Assembly (NCBI GenBank): GCA_948528155.1
Contig: CAOSZT010000127.1
Location: 1 to 6,374, forward strand
Origin: an uncultured Clostridia bacterium
Lineage (GTDB): Bacteria > Bacillota > Clostridia > TANB77 > CAG-508
Length of the DNA stretch: 6,374 nucleotides
Direction: 5' to 3'
The translations under genes and the position numbers were made by a program. Shown here piece by piece: positions 1-6,308 of the stretch. Position 1 is the first letter of the stretch. Each line of letters starts with the position of its first letter. The notes beneath the pieces are model-generated. The model did no database searches and had not been told where the DNA came from. It saw only the letters and a list, made by a program, of their open reading frames with translations.

Positions 1-16
1 ATAAAAATTTATAAAA

Positions 17-41
17 GTATAAATAAAAAATTTATTTATAC
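17..41. promoter_or_regulatory. Perfect inverted repeat before the first gene
   Basis: Arms GTATAAATAAA (17-27) and TTTATTTATAC (31-41) are exact reverse complements around a 3-nt AAA spacer. The right arm ends one base before the purine-rich ribosome binding region (42-50). It could be an operator for a dimeric DNA-binding protein, possibly the winged-helix-like product of the next gene, or an RNA hairpin in the 5' leader. With only A/T pairs apart from one G-C, the RNA form would be weak. The symmetry is seen directly; the function is inferred. Confidence 0.45.
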
Positions 42-43
42 AG

Positions 44-50
44 AAGGAGG
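44..50 (+). promoter_or_regulatory. Ribosome binding site of the 57-989 gene
   Basis: AAGGAGG lies 6 nt before the ATG at 57. It is a near-perfect Shine-Dalgarno sequence and fixes that start. No clear -35/-10 pair fits in the 40 bases available upstream, so the promoter may lie outside the window. Confidence 0.85.
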
Positions 51-56
51 AATAAA

Positions 57-989
57 ATGGTTAATGATAATGAAATCAAAGCACAAGTATCACCATTTGC
101 AATTAGAGAAGGTGAAATAAAAACATTTGATGGAAAAGACGGATATGTATCTATGAATCAAATTGTACATAAGATAAATATAGGACATATCACAGATATA
201 CATTTTGCAATATTAGAACTAGTAAACGAATTTGAATTTATAACTTCAAGACAATTATACCAAATGTTAGAAATAAAAGGAATAGACCCAAAATCACAAG
301 ACAAATTAAATAATAAATTAGATGCATTAGTAAAATCAAAAATATTAACAAGATACTATTTTACATCTGATGAAGGAAAAGGTATATACAGAATCTATTG
401 CTTAGAAAAAATGGGAAAATATCTATTAGGATCAAAAGAAATAGAATGTAAATGGCAACCTTCTGATAATACAAAACCAGTAGGTATGATAAAAAAAAGA
501 CTAGCAGGAAATCAAGTTTTAATTGCATATTTAAGAAAAGTTAAAGCATTTGAAGCATATATAGTTAAACCTGCGATTACAGCAAAATCATTAGGAAAAA
601 TTTTTAAAGCCACAGGAGGAGCAGTCAAACTAACTAAAAATAATAAATCAATACAATTTTTATTTGAAGTTTTCAGAAGAGAGCCAGAATGGCAAAAGAA
701 ACTAGTTGAAAAAATGAATTTATATAAAGACTTTTATGAAAACTATGTACCAGGAGATTCAGGCTTTTCTGGAATACCACAATTAATTTTTGTATGTGAA
801 GACGAAAAACATATGGCAGAATGTTTTAAAGAAATAGTAACAAACAAATTAGAAGTACCACAAATCAAAATGTTATTTACTACTGACTTAAGACAAAATG
901 AAGAAACTCTGGCAAATACATTAGTAGAATTTAAACTAATTGATGGTAAATATAAAATGGAAAATGTTGAACTTAAACTTATTGGATAA
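57..989 (+). CDS. Winged-helix-like protein, replication-relaxation-like (tentative)
   Basis: This is a 310-residue soluble protein with no signal peptide or membrane segment. Residues about 46-124 read as a winged helix-turn-helix: a helix (DIHFAILELVNEFEF), a second helix ITSRQLYQML, a recognition-like helix around 80-95 (LNNKLDALVKSKILTRYY), then a beta wing with GKGIYRIYCLEKMGKYLL. Residues about 150-300 look alpha/beta, with a strand IQFLFEVFRRE followed by the helix KLVEKMNLYKDFYE (about 214-227), then the strands PQLIFVCEDE and IKMLFTTDLR. This order (wHTH, then strand-acidic residue-helix with K..Y..Y, then a hydrophobic strand) recalls the replication-relaxation proteins of Gram-positive plasmids and conjugative elements. 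That is recognition by pattern only. No relaxase, integrase or coupling gene is present in the window, so it could equally be an orphan regulator. The start is fixed by a strong ribosome binding site. No terminator follows directly; the next transcription stop is the hairpin at 1157-1217. Confidence 0.85.
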   Translation: MVNDNEIKAQVSPFAIREGEIKTFDGKDGYVSMNQIVHKINIGHITDIHFAILELVNEFEFITSRQLYQMLEIKGIDPKSQDKLNNKLDALVKSKILTRYYFTSDEGKGIYRIYCLEKMGKYLLGSKEIECKWQPSDNTKPVGMIKKRLAGNQVLIAYLRKVKAFEAYIVKPAITAKSLGKIFKATGGAVKLTKNNKSIQFLFEVFRREPEWQKKLVEKMNLYKDFYENYVPGDSGFSGIPQLIFVCEDEKHMAECFKEIVTNKLEVPQIKMLFTTDLRQNEETLANTLVEFKLIDGKYKMENVELKLIG

Positions 990-1031
990 AATGAAATAAA
1001 TTAAATTCAAATATTAAAAAATAATAAAAAT

Positions 1032-1038
1032 GAGAGGG
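1032..1038 (+). promoter_or_regulatory. Ribosome binding site of the GA-tract small ORF
   Basis: GAGAGGG ends 6 nt before the ATG at 1045. The match is partial but purine-rich and correctly spaced. It is the main reason to treat the short ORF as translated. Confidence 0.5.
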
Positions 1039-1044
1039 ATACAA

Positions 1045-1122
<78 letters not shown>

Positions 1123-1156
1123 TTTACTAAAAAATATAAAAAATTCTCTATATAAT

Positions 1157-1217
1157 AAAAAAGACAGAAATATTACACTTGTATAAAAATACAGGTGTAA
1201 TATTACTGTCTTTTTTT
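1157..1217 (+). terminator. Long rho-independent terminator, possibly bidirectional
   Basis: The left arm (1161-1184) pairs with the right arm (1189-1212) over 24 positions, with one A-A mismatch (1168/1205), one G-T wobble (1179/1194) and an AAAA loop (1185-1188). It ends in a T run at 1211-1217. The A run at 1157-1162 mirrors the T run, so it could also stop leftward transcription, although no leftward gene lies to its right before 3211. The stem is much longer than a typical terminator needs. It lies between the GA-tract ORF and the secreted-protein gene, so it either ends the upstream transcript or acts as an attenuator. Confidence 0.88.
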
Positions 1218-1223
1218 CAGTTA

Positions 1224-1229
1224 TATAAT
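1224..1229 (+). promoter_or_regulatory. Candidate -10 element before the surface-protein genes
   Basis: TATAAT occurs just after the terminator and 52 nt before the start at 1282, but no good TTGACA-like box lies 16-18 nt upstream, because that stretch is the terminator's right arm. A second weak option is TATAAC at 1235-1240 with TTTTCA at 1214-1219, spaced only 15 nt. In such AT-rich DNA a lone -10 match is weak evidence. If real, it would give the downstream genes transcription independent of read-through. Confidence 0.25.
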
Positions 1230-1281
1230 TATTGTATAACATCATAAAAATAGGAAAAAATATAATAAAAGGAGAAAGAAA

Positions 1282-2031
1282 ATGAGTAAAAATTTAAGAA
1301 AAAAGTTTTTATTAACAATAATATTTATAAGTATATTAATATTAGCAAAAAATGAAGTAAAAGCTATATTACAGTCTAATGCAAATGAAGGAACAACAGA
1401 TAATGTAAATAACTGGATGATAAATATAAGAAAAATGGAAGAAACAGGTGGAAGTATTGGACTATTTGAAACTATAAAAGAAGATTTAACAAATGAAGGA
1501 AATCCAAATAATATAGATATACATATGCAGAAAAATACTGAATATGGAGCAGTAGCAATTTTATCAGCATCTAATTATGGAAATCCAAATAAAATAGAAG
1601 ATGGAGACACAACTACTGGAAATATATCAGGAGTTGTAATGAAATTAAACACAGAATGGGTAGCAGGAGGAGGTTCACTTAGTGGAGGATATAATCATGA
1701 AAGACATTATCCAAGGGCAACAAATTATTATAATGCTAGACCTAGATACAAAAACCTGCAAACAAGTGGATATACAGAGCAAGGAGGAGATGCAGTAGCA
1801 GAAACATATGGATGGCATGGAGGAAGTGGAGCATGGGGACAAGCACTTAGTGTGGGATATGATATGTATACAAGTATTGTAAGAGCAAATGGAGGAAGTA
1901 TTTTCTCATATTATTCTTATGTAGGTTGGGAATGGGCACCTTGGAGTACAAAAAGACCATCAGATACAATATCAACTTGGCCACAAGCACATTATACACG
2001 TGCTGTAATTGTTAGTGGTGAAGGTTTCTAA
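1282..2031 (+). CDS. Secreted surface-associated protein of unknown function
   Basis: This 249-residue protein starts with a classic signal peptide: basic MSKNLRKK, a hydrophobic core LLTIIFISILILA, and a likely cut after EVKA (residue 28). No LPXTG motif, lipobox or second membrane segment follows, so it is probably released or held through a partner. The mature part is rich in Gly, Trp, Tyr and Asn. Recognisable stretches are NIDIHMQKNTEYGAVAILSAS (about 77-97), TTGNISGVVMKLNTEWVAGG (about 111-130), and a Gly/Trp/Tyr-rich C-terminal region ending TRAVIVSGEGF. From memory, these resemble the C-terminal half of clostridial surface proteins with WGAVAYLS..., TGNIYGIYDMSGGAWE and SFRAV motifs, which look like a formylglycine-generating-enzyme or C-type-lectin-like fold. 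This is a family impression only, and no enzyme activity can be claimed. The start is supported by GGAG at 1271-1274, 7 nt before the ATG. The next gene follows after 30 bp in the same direction. Confidence 0.85.
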   Translation: MSKNLRKKFLLTIIFISILILAKNEVKAILQSNANEGTTDNVNNWMINIRKMEETGGSIGLFETIKEDLTNEGNPNNIDIHMQKNTEYGAVAILSASNYGNPNKIEDGDTTTGNISGVVMKLNTEWVAGGGSLSGGYNHERHYPRATNYYNARPRYKNLQTSGYTEQGGDAVAETYGWHGGSGAWGQALSVGYDMYTSIVRANGGSIFSYYSYVGWEWAPWSTKRPSDTISTWPQAHYTRAVIVSGEGF

Positions 2032-2061
2032 AACAAAATATATAAAAAGAAAGGATAAATA

Positions 2062-3201
2062 ATGAAAAGAATAAAAAAAATTAATAAAAAAGTAATGATA
2101 ATAGGAATGATAGTCATTATAATATTAATAACACTAACATCAATGAAAAAAATAAATACAAATATAATAAACAAAGATAAGCAAGCAGAGATAATAGAAG
2201 AGTTTTCTTGGGAAGCAAAGGCTTTTAATATAAATGATGATTATACATACACATATGAAGTCTTAATAATAATACAAGAAACAGAAGGAATAGATACAGT
2301 AGCATACACAAAAGATGGAGAAGAAATAGTTATAAATGCAAATAGAAAGCAAAAATTAGCAATAGATTATCAAGCATTAGAAAATACAGATTATGAATTC
2401 AAAATAACCCCTTATGGAGGACAAGAAAAAACTGAAATATTACATGTAGAAAGAAGAGTTTCAGGAAAAGACACATATAAATTAGTAAATGGAATATATG
2501 TAAACACACCATATTTAGAGAACTTTAACAGTAAAAATACAAGATATTTATCTATAACTAATAATGATACATTAAAAATTGGTAACTGGATAAATAATCA
2601 AGAGCCTGAAAACTGGTATGACTATGCAAACCAAAAATGGGCAAATATCTATGTTGAAGCAGAAGGTGCAGAAGGATATTATGTATGGATACCAAAATAT
2701 ATGTATAAACTAAATGAAGAAACACAAAGAACAGATGTAAAATTTGTTGATGTATATAATAATTATATAGATGCTACCACAAAAGAAGTTACTACTTATG
2801 GAGAACTAATAGAACAAGGATACAAATTACCAGAAGCATTTGAATATGGAGATGGAAACAATTTATTAGATAGTAATATAATGTTAACAACATCAATATC
2901 AGGTTACTGGATCTCAAAATATCAATTAAATTCATTAAAAGAATTTAACATTAATTATGAGGCAACAGCAAACAATAATAATATAGTAATAAATAATTTT
3001 ACAAATAATGTTACTGATAAAGCGCTTAAATACACATATTCAATAAATGGAGAAATAGTTAATACAGTTAATACATTAGGAAATTATACGTTTGGAAACT
3101 TAAATAGTGGAGAAAACTATACAATAAATATAACAGCACTAGGACAAAATGATACAGTTGTTGGGAGTATGACAAAAGTAATATCAACAAATAATGAATA
3201 A
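2062..3201 (+). CDS. Membrane-anchored surface protein with beta-sandwich-like flanks
   Basis: This 379-residue protein has a basic N-terminus (MKRIKKINKK) and one hydrophobic segment (about 11-27, VMIIGMIVIIILITLTS). No evident cleavage site follows, so it is probably an uncleaved anchor with the rest outside the cell. Residues about 45-131 and 294-376 look like Ig/fibronectin-III-type beta domains; the latter has KYTYSINGEIV and a Y.F..L.SGENYTINITAL pattern typical of Fn3 strands. Between them, about 135-290, lies a core with NWYDYANQKWANIYV, GYYVWIPKYMYKL, DVKFVDV, GYKLPEAF and GYWISKYQL. From memory this matches the N-terminal half of a clostridial surface-protein group (W.NY..WAN, YVWIPRY, GF.V.KYE). 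It is not a type IV pilin, since the prepilin G-F-T-L-E motif is absent. It begins 30 bp after the secreted-protein gene, with AAAGGA upstream, so the two are likely co-transcribed. Stop and terminator follow immediately. The ligand or role is unknown. Confidence 0.85.
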   Translation: MKRIKKINKKVMIIGMIVIIILITLTSMKKINTNIINKDKQAEIIEEFSWEAKAFNINDDYTYTYEVLIIIQETEGIDTVAYTKDGEEIVINANRKQKLAIDYQALENTDYEFKITPYGGQEKTEILHVERRVSGKDTYKLVNGIYVNTPYLENFNSKNTRYLSITNNDTLKIGNWINNQEPENWYDYANQKWANIYVEAEGAEGYYVWIPKYMYKLNEETQRTDVKFVDVYNNYIDATTKEVTTYGELIEQGYKLPEAFEYGDGNNLLDSNIMLTTSISGYWISKYQLNSLKEFNINYEATANNNNIVINNFTNNVTDKALKYTYSINGEIVNTVNTLGNYTFGNLNSGENYTINITALGQNDTVVGSMTKVISTNNE

Positions 3202-3203
3202 AG

Positions 3204-3234
3204 AAAAATTCTAGGAAATACCTAGAATTTTTTT
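3204..3234. terminator. Shared bidirectional terminator between the convergent blocks
   Basis: AAAAATTCTAGG (3204-3215) pairs perfectly with CCTAGAATTTTT (3221-3232) around the loop AAATA. The rightward transcript gets a T run at 3228-3234, directly after the stop of the membrane-anchored protein gene. The leftward transcript gets the complement of the A run at 3204-3208. The hairpin overlaps the last codons of pflA, whose stop codon lies inside the stem. Confidence 0.9.
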
Positions 3235-3948
3235 AGCATTTTTTATATCATTATCAGTAACAGATCTAATATTATCTAATTCATAATTAACATGCAACTG
3301 TTTCCACTTATATTTACCCATATCATGATAAGGAAGAATTTCAACCTTATCAACAGTAGTTAAACTATCAATAAAACATTTCAATTTAGATAAATCACTC
3401 TCATCATCAGTATAACCAGGAATAAGAACTTGCCTAATCCACATATGAATATTATTATCACTCAAATATTTAGCAAAACTCAATTCTTTATCATTATTAA
3501 AACCAACTAAATCTTTACATTTATCAGTATTTATATGTTTAATATCCAATAAAACTAAATCAGTAAGAGAAAGCAAATACTTAATATCATTTGTCAAAGA
3601 AACCATGCCAGAAGTATCTAAACAAGTATGAATATCCTCTTTTTTAAGTTTCTCAAATAACTCAATTAAAAACTTATTCTGTAATAAAGGCTCACCACCA
3701 GTAACAGTAACACCACCATTTGGATAAATATAATTTTTATATTTTATTATTTTTTCAAAAATATCATCCAAAGATTTATATTCTCCACCATTAATATCCC
3801 AAGTATCCCTATTATGGCAATATTTACACTTTAAATGACACCCTTGAAGAAACAAAACAAATCTTATACCAGGACCATCTACTGTACCAAAAGACTCAAT
3901 TGAATGAACTTTAGCATAATATCTTAAATCTAACTCCTTATTATCCAT
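3211..3948 (-). CDS. pflA: Pyruvate formate-lyase activating enzyme
   Basis: This radical S-adenosylmethionine enzyme abstracts a hydrogen from the catalytic glycine of pyruvate formate-lyase, creating the stable glycyl radical. It acts in the cytoplasm under anoxic conditions. From the start at 3948 (MDNKELDLRYY) it is 245 residues, the usual length for the family. The 4Fe-4S cluster motif CxxxCxxC is at Cys37, Cys41 and Cys44, within FLQGCHLKCKYCHNRDTWD. The SAM-binding TGGEPLL is at about 83-89, and GTVDGPGIRF precedes the cluster motif. The frame is open further upstream to an ATG at 3993, but that start falls inside the intergenic hairpin and lacks a ribosome binding site, whereas AAGGAG precedes the 3948 start. 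The gene lies just downstream of its substrate's gene on the same strand, the standard arrangement. Its final codons form one arm and the loop of the shared terminator. Confidence 0.96.
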   Translation of the reverse strand: MDNKELDLRYYAKVHSIESFGTVDGPGIRFVLFLQGCHLKCKYCHNRDTWDINGGEYKSLDDIFEKIIKYKNYIYPNGGVTVTGGEPLLQNKFLIELFEKLKKEDIHTCLDTSGMVSLTNDIKYLLSLTDLVLLDIKHINTDKCKDLVGFNNDKELSFAKYLSDNNIHMWIRQVLIPGYTDDESDLSKLKCFIDSLTTVDKVEILPYHDMGKYKWKQLHVNYELDNIRSVTDNDIKNAKKILGIS

Positions 3949-3958
3949 AATAAAAAAA

Positions 3959-3964
3959 CTCCTT
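3959..3964 (-). promoter_or_regulatory. Ribosome binding site that decides the pflA start
   Basis: AAGGAG on the minus strand lies 10 nt before the ATG at 3948-3946. The spacing is slightly long but acceptable. It would lie inside the coding sequence if either upstream ATG (3969 or 3993) were used, which argues for the 3948 start. Confidence 0.7.
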
Positions 3965-3970
3965 TTCATT

Positions 3971-3999
3971 AAAGAAATGTCCCAAAAGGACATTTCTTT
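3971..3999 (-). promoter_or_regulatory. Intergenic hairpin between pflB and pflA
   Basis: Arms AAAGAAATGTCC (3971-3982) and GGACATTTCTTT (3988-3999) are exact reverse complements around a 5-nt loop. The stem begins at the last base of the pflB stop codon (4001-3999). On the minus strand the stem ends in TTTCTTT and then AATG rather than an uninterrupted T run, so it is at best a leaky terminator. It could equally protect the pflB 3' end after processing, giving more lyase than activase. The hairpin is seen directly; the role is inferred. Confidence 0.75.
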
Positions 4000-6236
4000 T
4001 ATATTTTTTCATGAATAGTTCTATTTATTACATCTAACTGTTGTTCTCTAGTCAATTTTGTAAAATTAACAGCATAACCAGAAACACGAATAGTAAGTTG
4101 AGGATATTTTTCTGGATGTTCCATAGCATCCTCTAATAAACTTCTATCAAAAACATTTACATTTATATGATGACCAGTTTGTTTAAAATATCCATCTAAC
4201 ATATTTACTAAATTTGTAACTCTTTCCTCTTCACTTTTACCAAGAGTACTTGGAGTTATTGAAAAAGTATAAGAAATACCATCTTCAGACTCTTCAAAAG
4301 GAAGTTTTGCAATTGAATTCATAACTGATAAAGCACCATTTGTGTCTCTTCCATGTAAAGGATTTGCACCTGGACCAAAAGGAGTACCAGCTGTTCTACC
4401 ATCAGGAGTATTACCAGTATTTTTACCATAAACAACATTTGATGTTATTGTTAAAATTGATAAAGTATGCTTTGAATTTCTATAAGTTTGATGTTTTTGT
4501 AACTTATTTAAAAATCTCTTAACAACTGCAATAGCTATTTCATCAACTTTATCATCATCATTTCCAAACTTAGGGAAATCACCCTCTATCTCATAATCAG
4601 TAGCAAGACCAGTTTCATCTCTAATTACTTTTACTTTTGCATATTTAATTGCAGAAAGAGAATCAGCTACAACTGAAAGACCAGCAATTCCACAAGCCAT
4701 TGTTCTAATAATATCTTTATCATGTAAAGCCATTTCTATTGCTTCATATGAATATTTATCATGCATATAATGTATAGCATTTAAAGCCTTTATATAAATT
4801 TTTGCAACATAATCCATCATTTGATCAAATTTATCAATTACCTCATCAAAATCTAAATATTCAGAAGTAATCGGAGCAAATTTTGAAGTAATCTGTTTTC
4901 CAGAAATCTCATCTCTACCACCATTAATAGCATATAATAATGTTTTAGCTAAATTAGCTCTTGCACCAAAGAACTGCATTTGCTTTCCAATTTTCATAGG
5001 TGAAACACAACAAGCAATTCCATAATCATCACCTAAAGTTATTCTCATTAAATCATCATTTTCATATTGAATAGAAGATGTTTTTATTGATAAATCAGAA
5101 GTATATCTTTTAAATCCTTCAGGAAGTCTTGTAGACCAAAGAACTGTTAAATTTGGCTCTGGAGCAGGACCTAAATTTTCCAAAGTGTGTAAAACTCTAA
5201 AAGAATTTTTAGTTACCAAAGTTCTTCCATCAATACCCATACCACCAATACTTTCAGTTACCCAAACAGGATCACCACTAAATAACTCATTATATTCAGG
5301 AGTTCTTAAAAATCTTACCAATCTTAATTTCATTACAAAATGATCCATTATTTCTTGAACATCTTGTTCAGTCAAAATACCATCAGCCAAATCTCTTTCA
5401 AAATAAATATCCAAGAAAGTAGAAGTTCTACCAATACTCATTGCAGCACCATTTTGATCTTTTATTGCACCTAAATAGCCAAAATAAAGCCACTGAACAG
5501 CCTCTTTTGCATTTGAAGCAGGCTTTGATATATCATATCCATATTTTTGTGCCATTACCTTTAATTCATTTAAAGCATTTATTTGATCTGAAATTTCTTC
5601 TCTCTCACGTATTGTATTTTCATTAAAATCATCTGTATCTAATTTCTCTAAATCTTCTTTTTTCAAAGCAATAAGAATATCAACACCATAAAGAGCAACC
5701 CTTCTATAATCTCCAATAATTCTACCACGACCATATCCATCAGGAAGACCAGTTATTAAATGGCTATTTCTTGCTAATCGTATATCAGGAGTATAAACAC
5801 TAAAAACACCATCATTATGAGTTTTTCTTATATTATGAAAAATATTGCTAACTTCTGAATCAACTTTTCTACCATAGGCCTCACAAGATTTTTCTACTAT
5901 ACGTATACCACCAAATGGCATAATAGCCCTTTTTAAAGGTTCATCTGTTTGTAAGCCAACAATCTCCTCTAAATCTTTATTTATATAACCAGCTTCATGT
6001 GCAGAAACTGTTGAAATAGTTTTAGTATCTATATCTAAAACTCCACCTTCTGAATCTTTCTCTTTTTTATACATTTCTAAAACTGCATTCCATAATTTCT
6101 TTGTTTTATCTGTTGCTCCAGCTAAAAAGCTTGAATCTCCTTCATAAGGTGTATAATTAGTTTGAATAAAATCTCTTACATTAATTTCATGTTGCCAAGC
6201 ACCACTTTTAAATTTATTCCATTCTTTTAAATCCAT
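3999..6236 (-). CDS. pflB: Pyruvate formate-lyase (formate acetyltransferase)
   Basis: This glycyl radical enzyme converts pyruvate and CoA to acetyl-CoA and formate in anaerobic fermentation. At 745 residues it is full length, slightly shorter than the 760-residue E. coli enzyme. The catalytic Cys-Cys pair is at 409-410 in GIACCVSPMKIGKQMQFFGARANLAK-type context, and the radical glycine is Gly720 in TIRVSGYAV near the C-terminus. GLPDGYGRGRIIGDYRRVALYG (about 163-184) and DPVWVTESIGGMGIDGRTLVTKNSF (about 322-346, including Trp325) match true pyruvate formate-lyases rather than the glycerol, choline or benzylsuccinate branches. The Cys-Cys pair is also diagnostic, since those relatives have a single catalytic cysteine. 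The start is supported by an ideal ribosome binding site. pflA follows 50 nt after the stop, with a hairpin between, and the operon has a plausible promoter just upstream. No residue needed for catalysis is seen to be missing. Confidence 0.98.
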   Translation of the reverse strand: MDLKEWNKFKSGAWQHEINVRDFIQTNYTPYEGDSSFLAGATDKTKKLWNAVLEMYKKEKDSEGGVLDIDTKTISTVSAHEAGYINKDLEEIVGLQTDEPLKRAIMPFGGIRIVEKSCEAYGRKVDSEVSNIFHNIRKTHNDGVFSVYTPDIRLARNSHLITGLPDGYGRGRIIGDYRRVALYGVDILIALKKEDLEKLDTDDFNENTIREREEISDQINALNELKVMAQKYGYDISKPASNAKEAVQWLYFGYLGAIKDQNGAAMSIGRTSTFLDIYFERDLADGILTEQDVQEIMDHFVMKLRLVRFLRTPEYNELFSGDPVWVTESIGGMGIDGRTLVTKNSFRVLHTLENLGPAPEPNLTVLWSTRLPEGFKRYTSDLSIKTSSIQYENDDLMRITLGDDYGIACCVSPMKIGKQMQFFGARANLAKTLLYAINGGRDEISGKQITSKFAPITSEYLDFDEVIDKFDQMMDYVAKIYIKALNAIHYMHDKYSYEAIEMALHDKDIIRTMACGIAGLSVVADSLSAIKYAKVKVIRDETGLATDYEIEGDFPKFGNDDDKVDEIAIAVVKRFLNKLQKHQTYRNSKHTLSILTITSNVVYGKNTGNTPDGRTAGTPFGPGANPLHGRDTNGALSVMNSIAKLPFEESEDGISYTFSITPSTLGKSEEERVTNLVNMLDGYFKQTGHHINVNVFDRSLLEDAMEHPEKYPQLTIRVSGYAVNFTKLTREQQLDVINRTIHEKI

Positions 6237-6242
6237 ATTTTT

Positions 6243-6249
6243 ACCTCCT
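6243..6249 (-). promoter_or_regulatory. Ribosome binding site of pflB
   Basis: AGGAGGT on the minus strand lies 6 nt before the ATG at 6236-6234. It is an ideal Shine-Dalgarno sequence, consistent with a highly expressed fermentation enzyme. Confidence 0.9.
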
Positions 6250-6276
6250 AGAAATATTATTTACATTTTTATCTGT

Positions 6277-6308
6277 ATTATAATAACATAATAAACAAAT
6301 TTTATCAA
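6277..6308 (-). promoter_or_regulatory. Probable sigma-A promoter of the pflB-pflA operon
   Basis: On the minus strand, TTGATA (6308-6303) is followed after 17 nt by TATTAT (6285-6280), a good -35/-10 pair. A perfect TATAAT overlaps it at 6282-6277 but would be 20 nt from the same -35, so TATTAT is the better partner. The transcript would start near 6272 and carry a leader of about 35 nt before the pflB start. Confidence 0.6.

Noticed and set aside
2062..2145. Type IV prepilin-like N-terminus
   Set aside because: The hydrophobic segment lacks the prepilin peptidase site (Gly followed by Phe/Met and a Glu at +5), so it is a simple membrane anchor.
1282..3201. Diversity-generating retroelement target proteins (lectin-like fold)
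   Set aside because: The fold impression is suggestive, but no reverse transcriptase, template repeat or near-duplicate variable region is seen in the window.
3949..3993. Longer pflA start at 3993 (15 extra residues)
   Set aside because: The extension lies in the intergenic hairpin, has no ribosome binding site and exceeds the family's usual length; the 3948 start has AAGGAG upstream.
4340..4522. Plus-strand 60-codon ORF
   Set aside because: It is antisense to the well-supported pflB coding sequence, has biased low-complexity composition and no ribosome binding site; a shadow ORF.
5441..5626. Plus-strand 61-codon ORF rich in Leu and His
   Set aside because: It is antisense to pflB, and its composition is what the reverse complement of AT-rich coding DNA gives; a shadow ORF.
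3999..6236. Other glycyl radical enzyme (glycerol or diol dehydratase, choline TMA-lyase)
   Set aside because: The adjacent Cys409-Cys410 pair and the WVTESIGGMGIDGRTLVTK segment are characteristic of true pyruvate formate-lyase.
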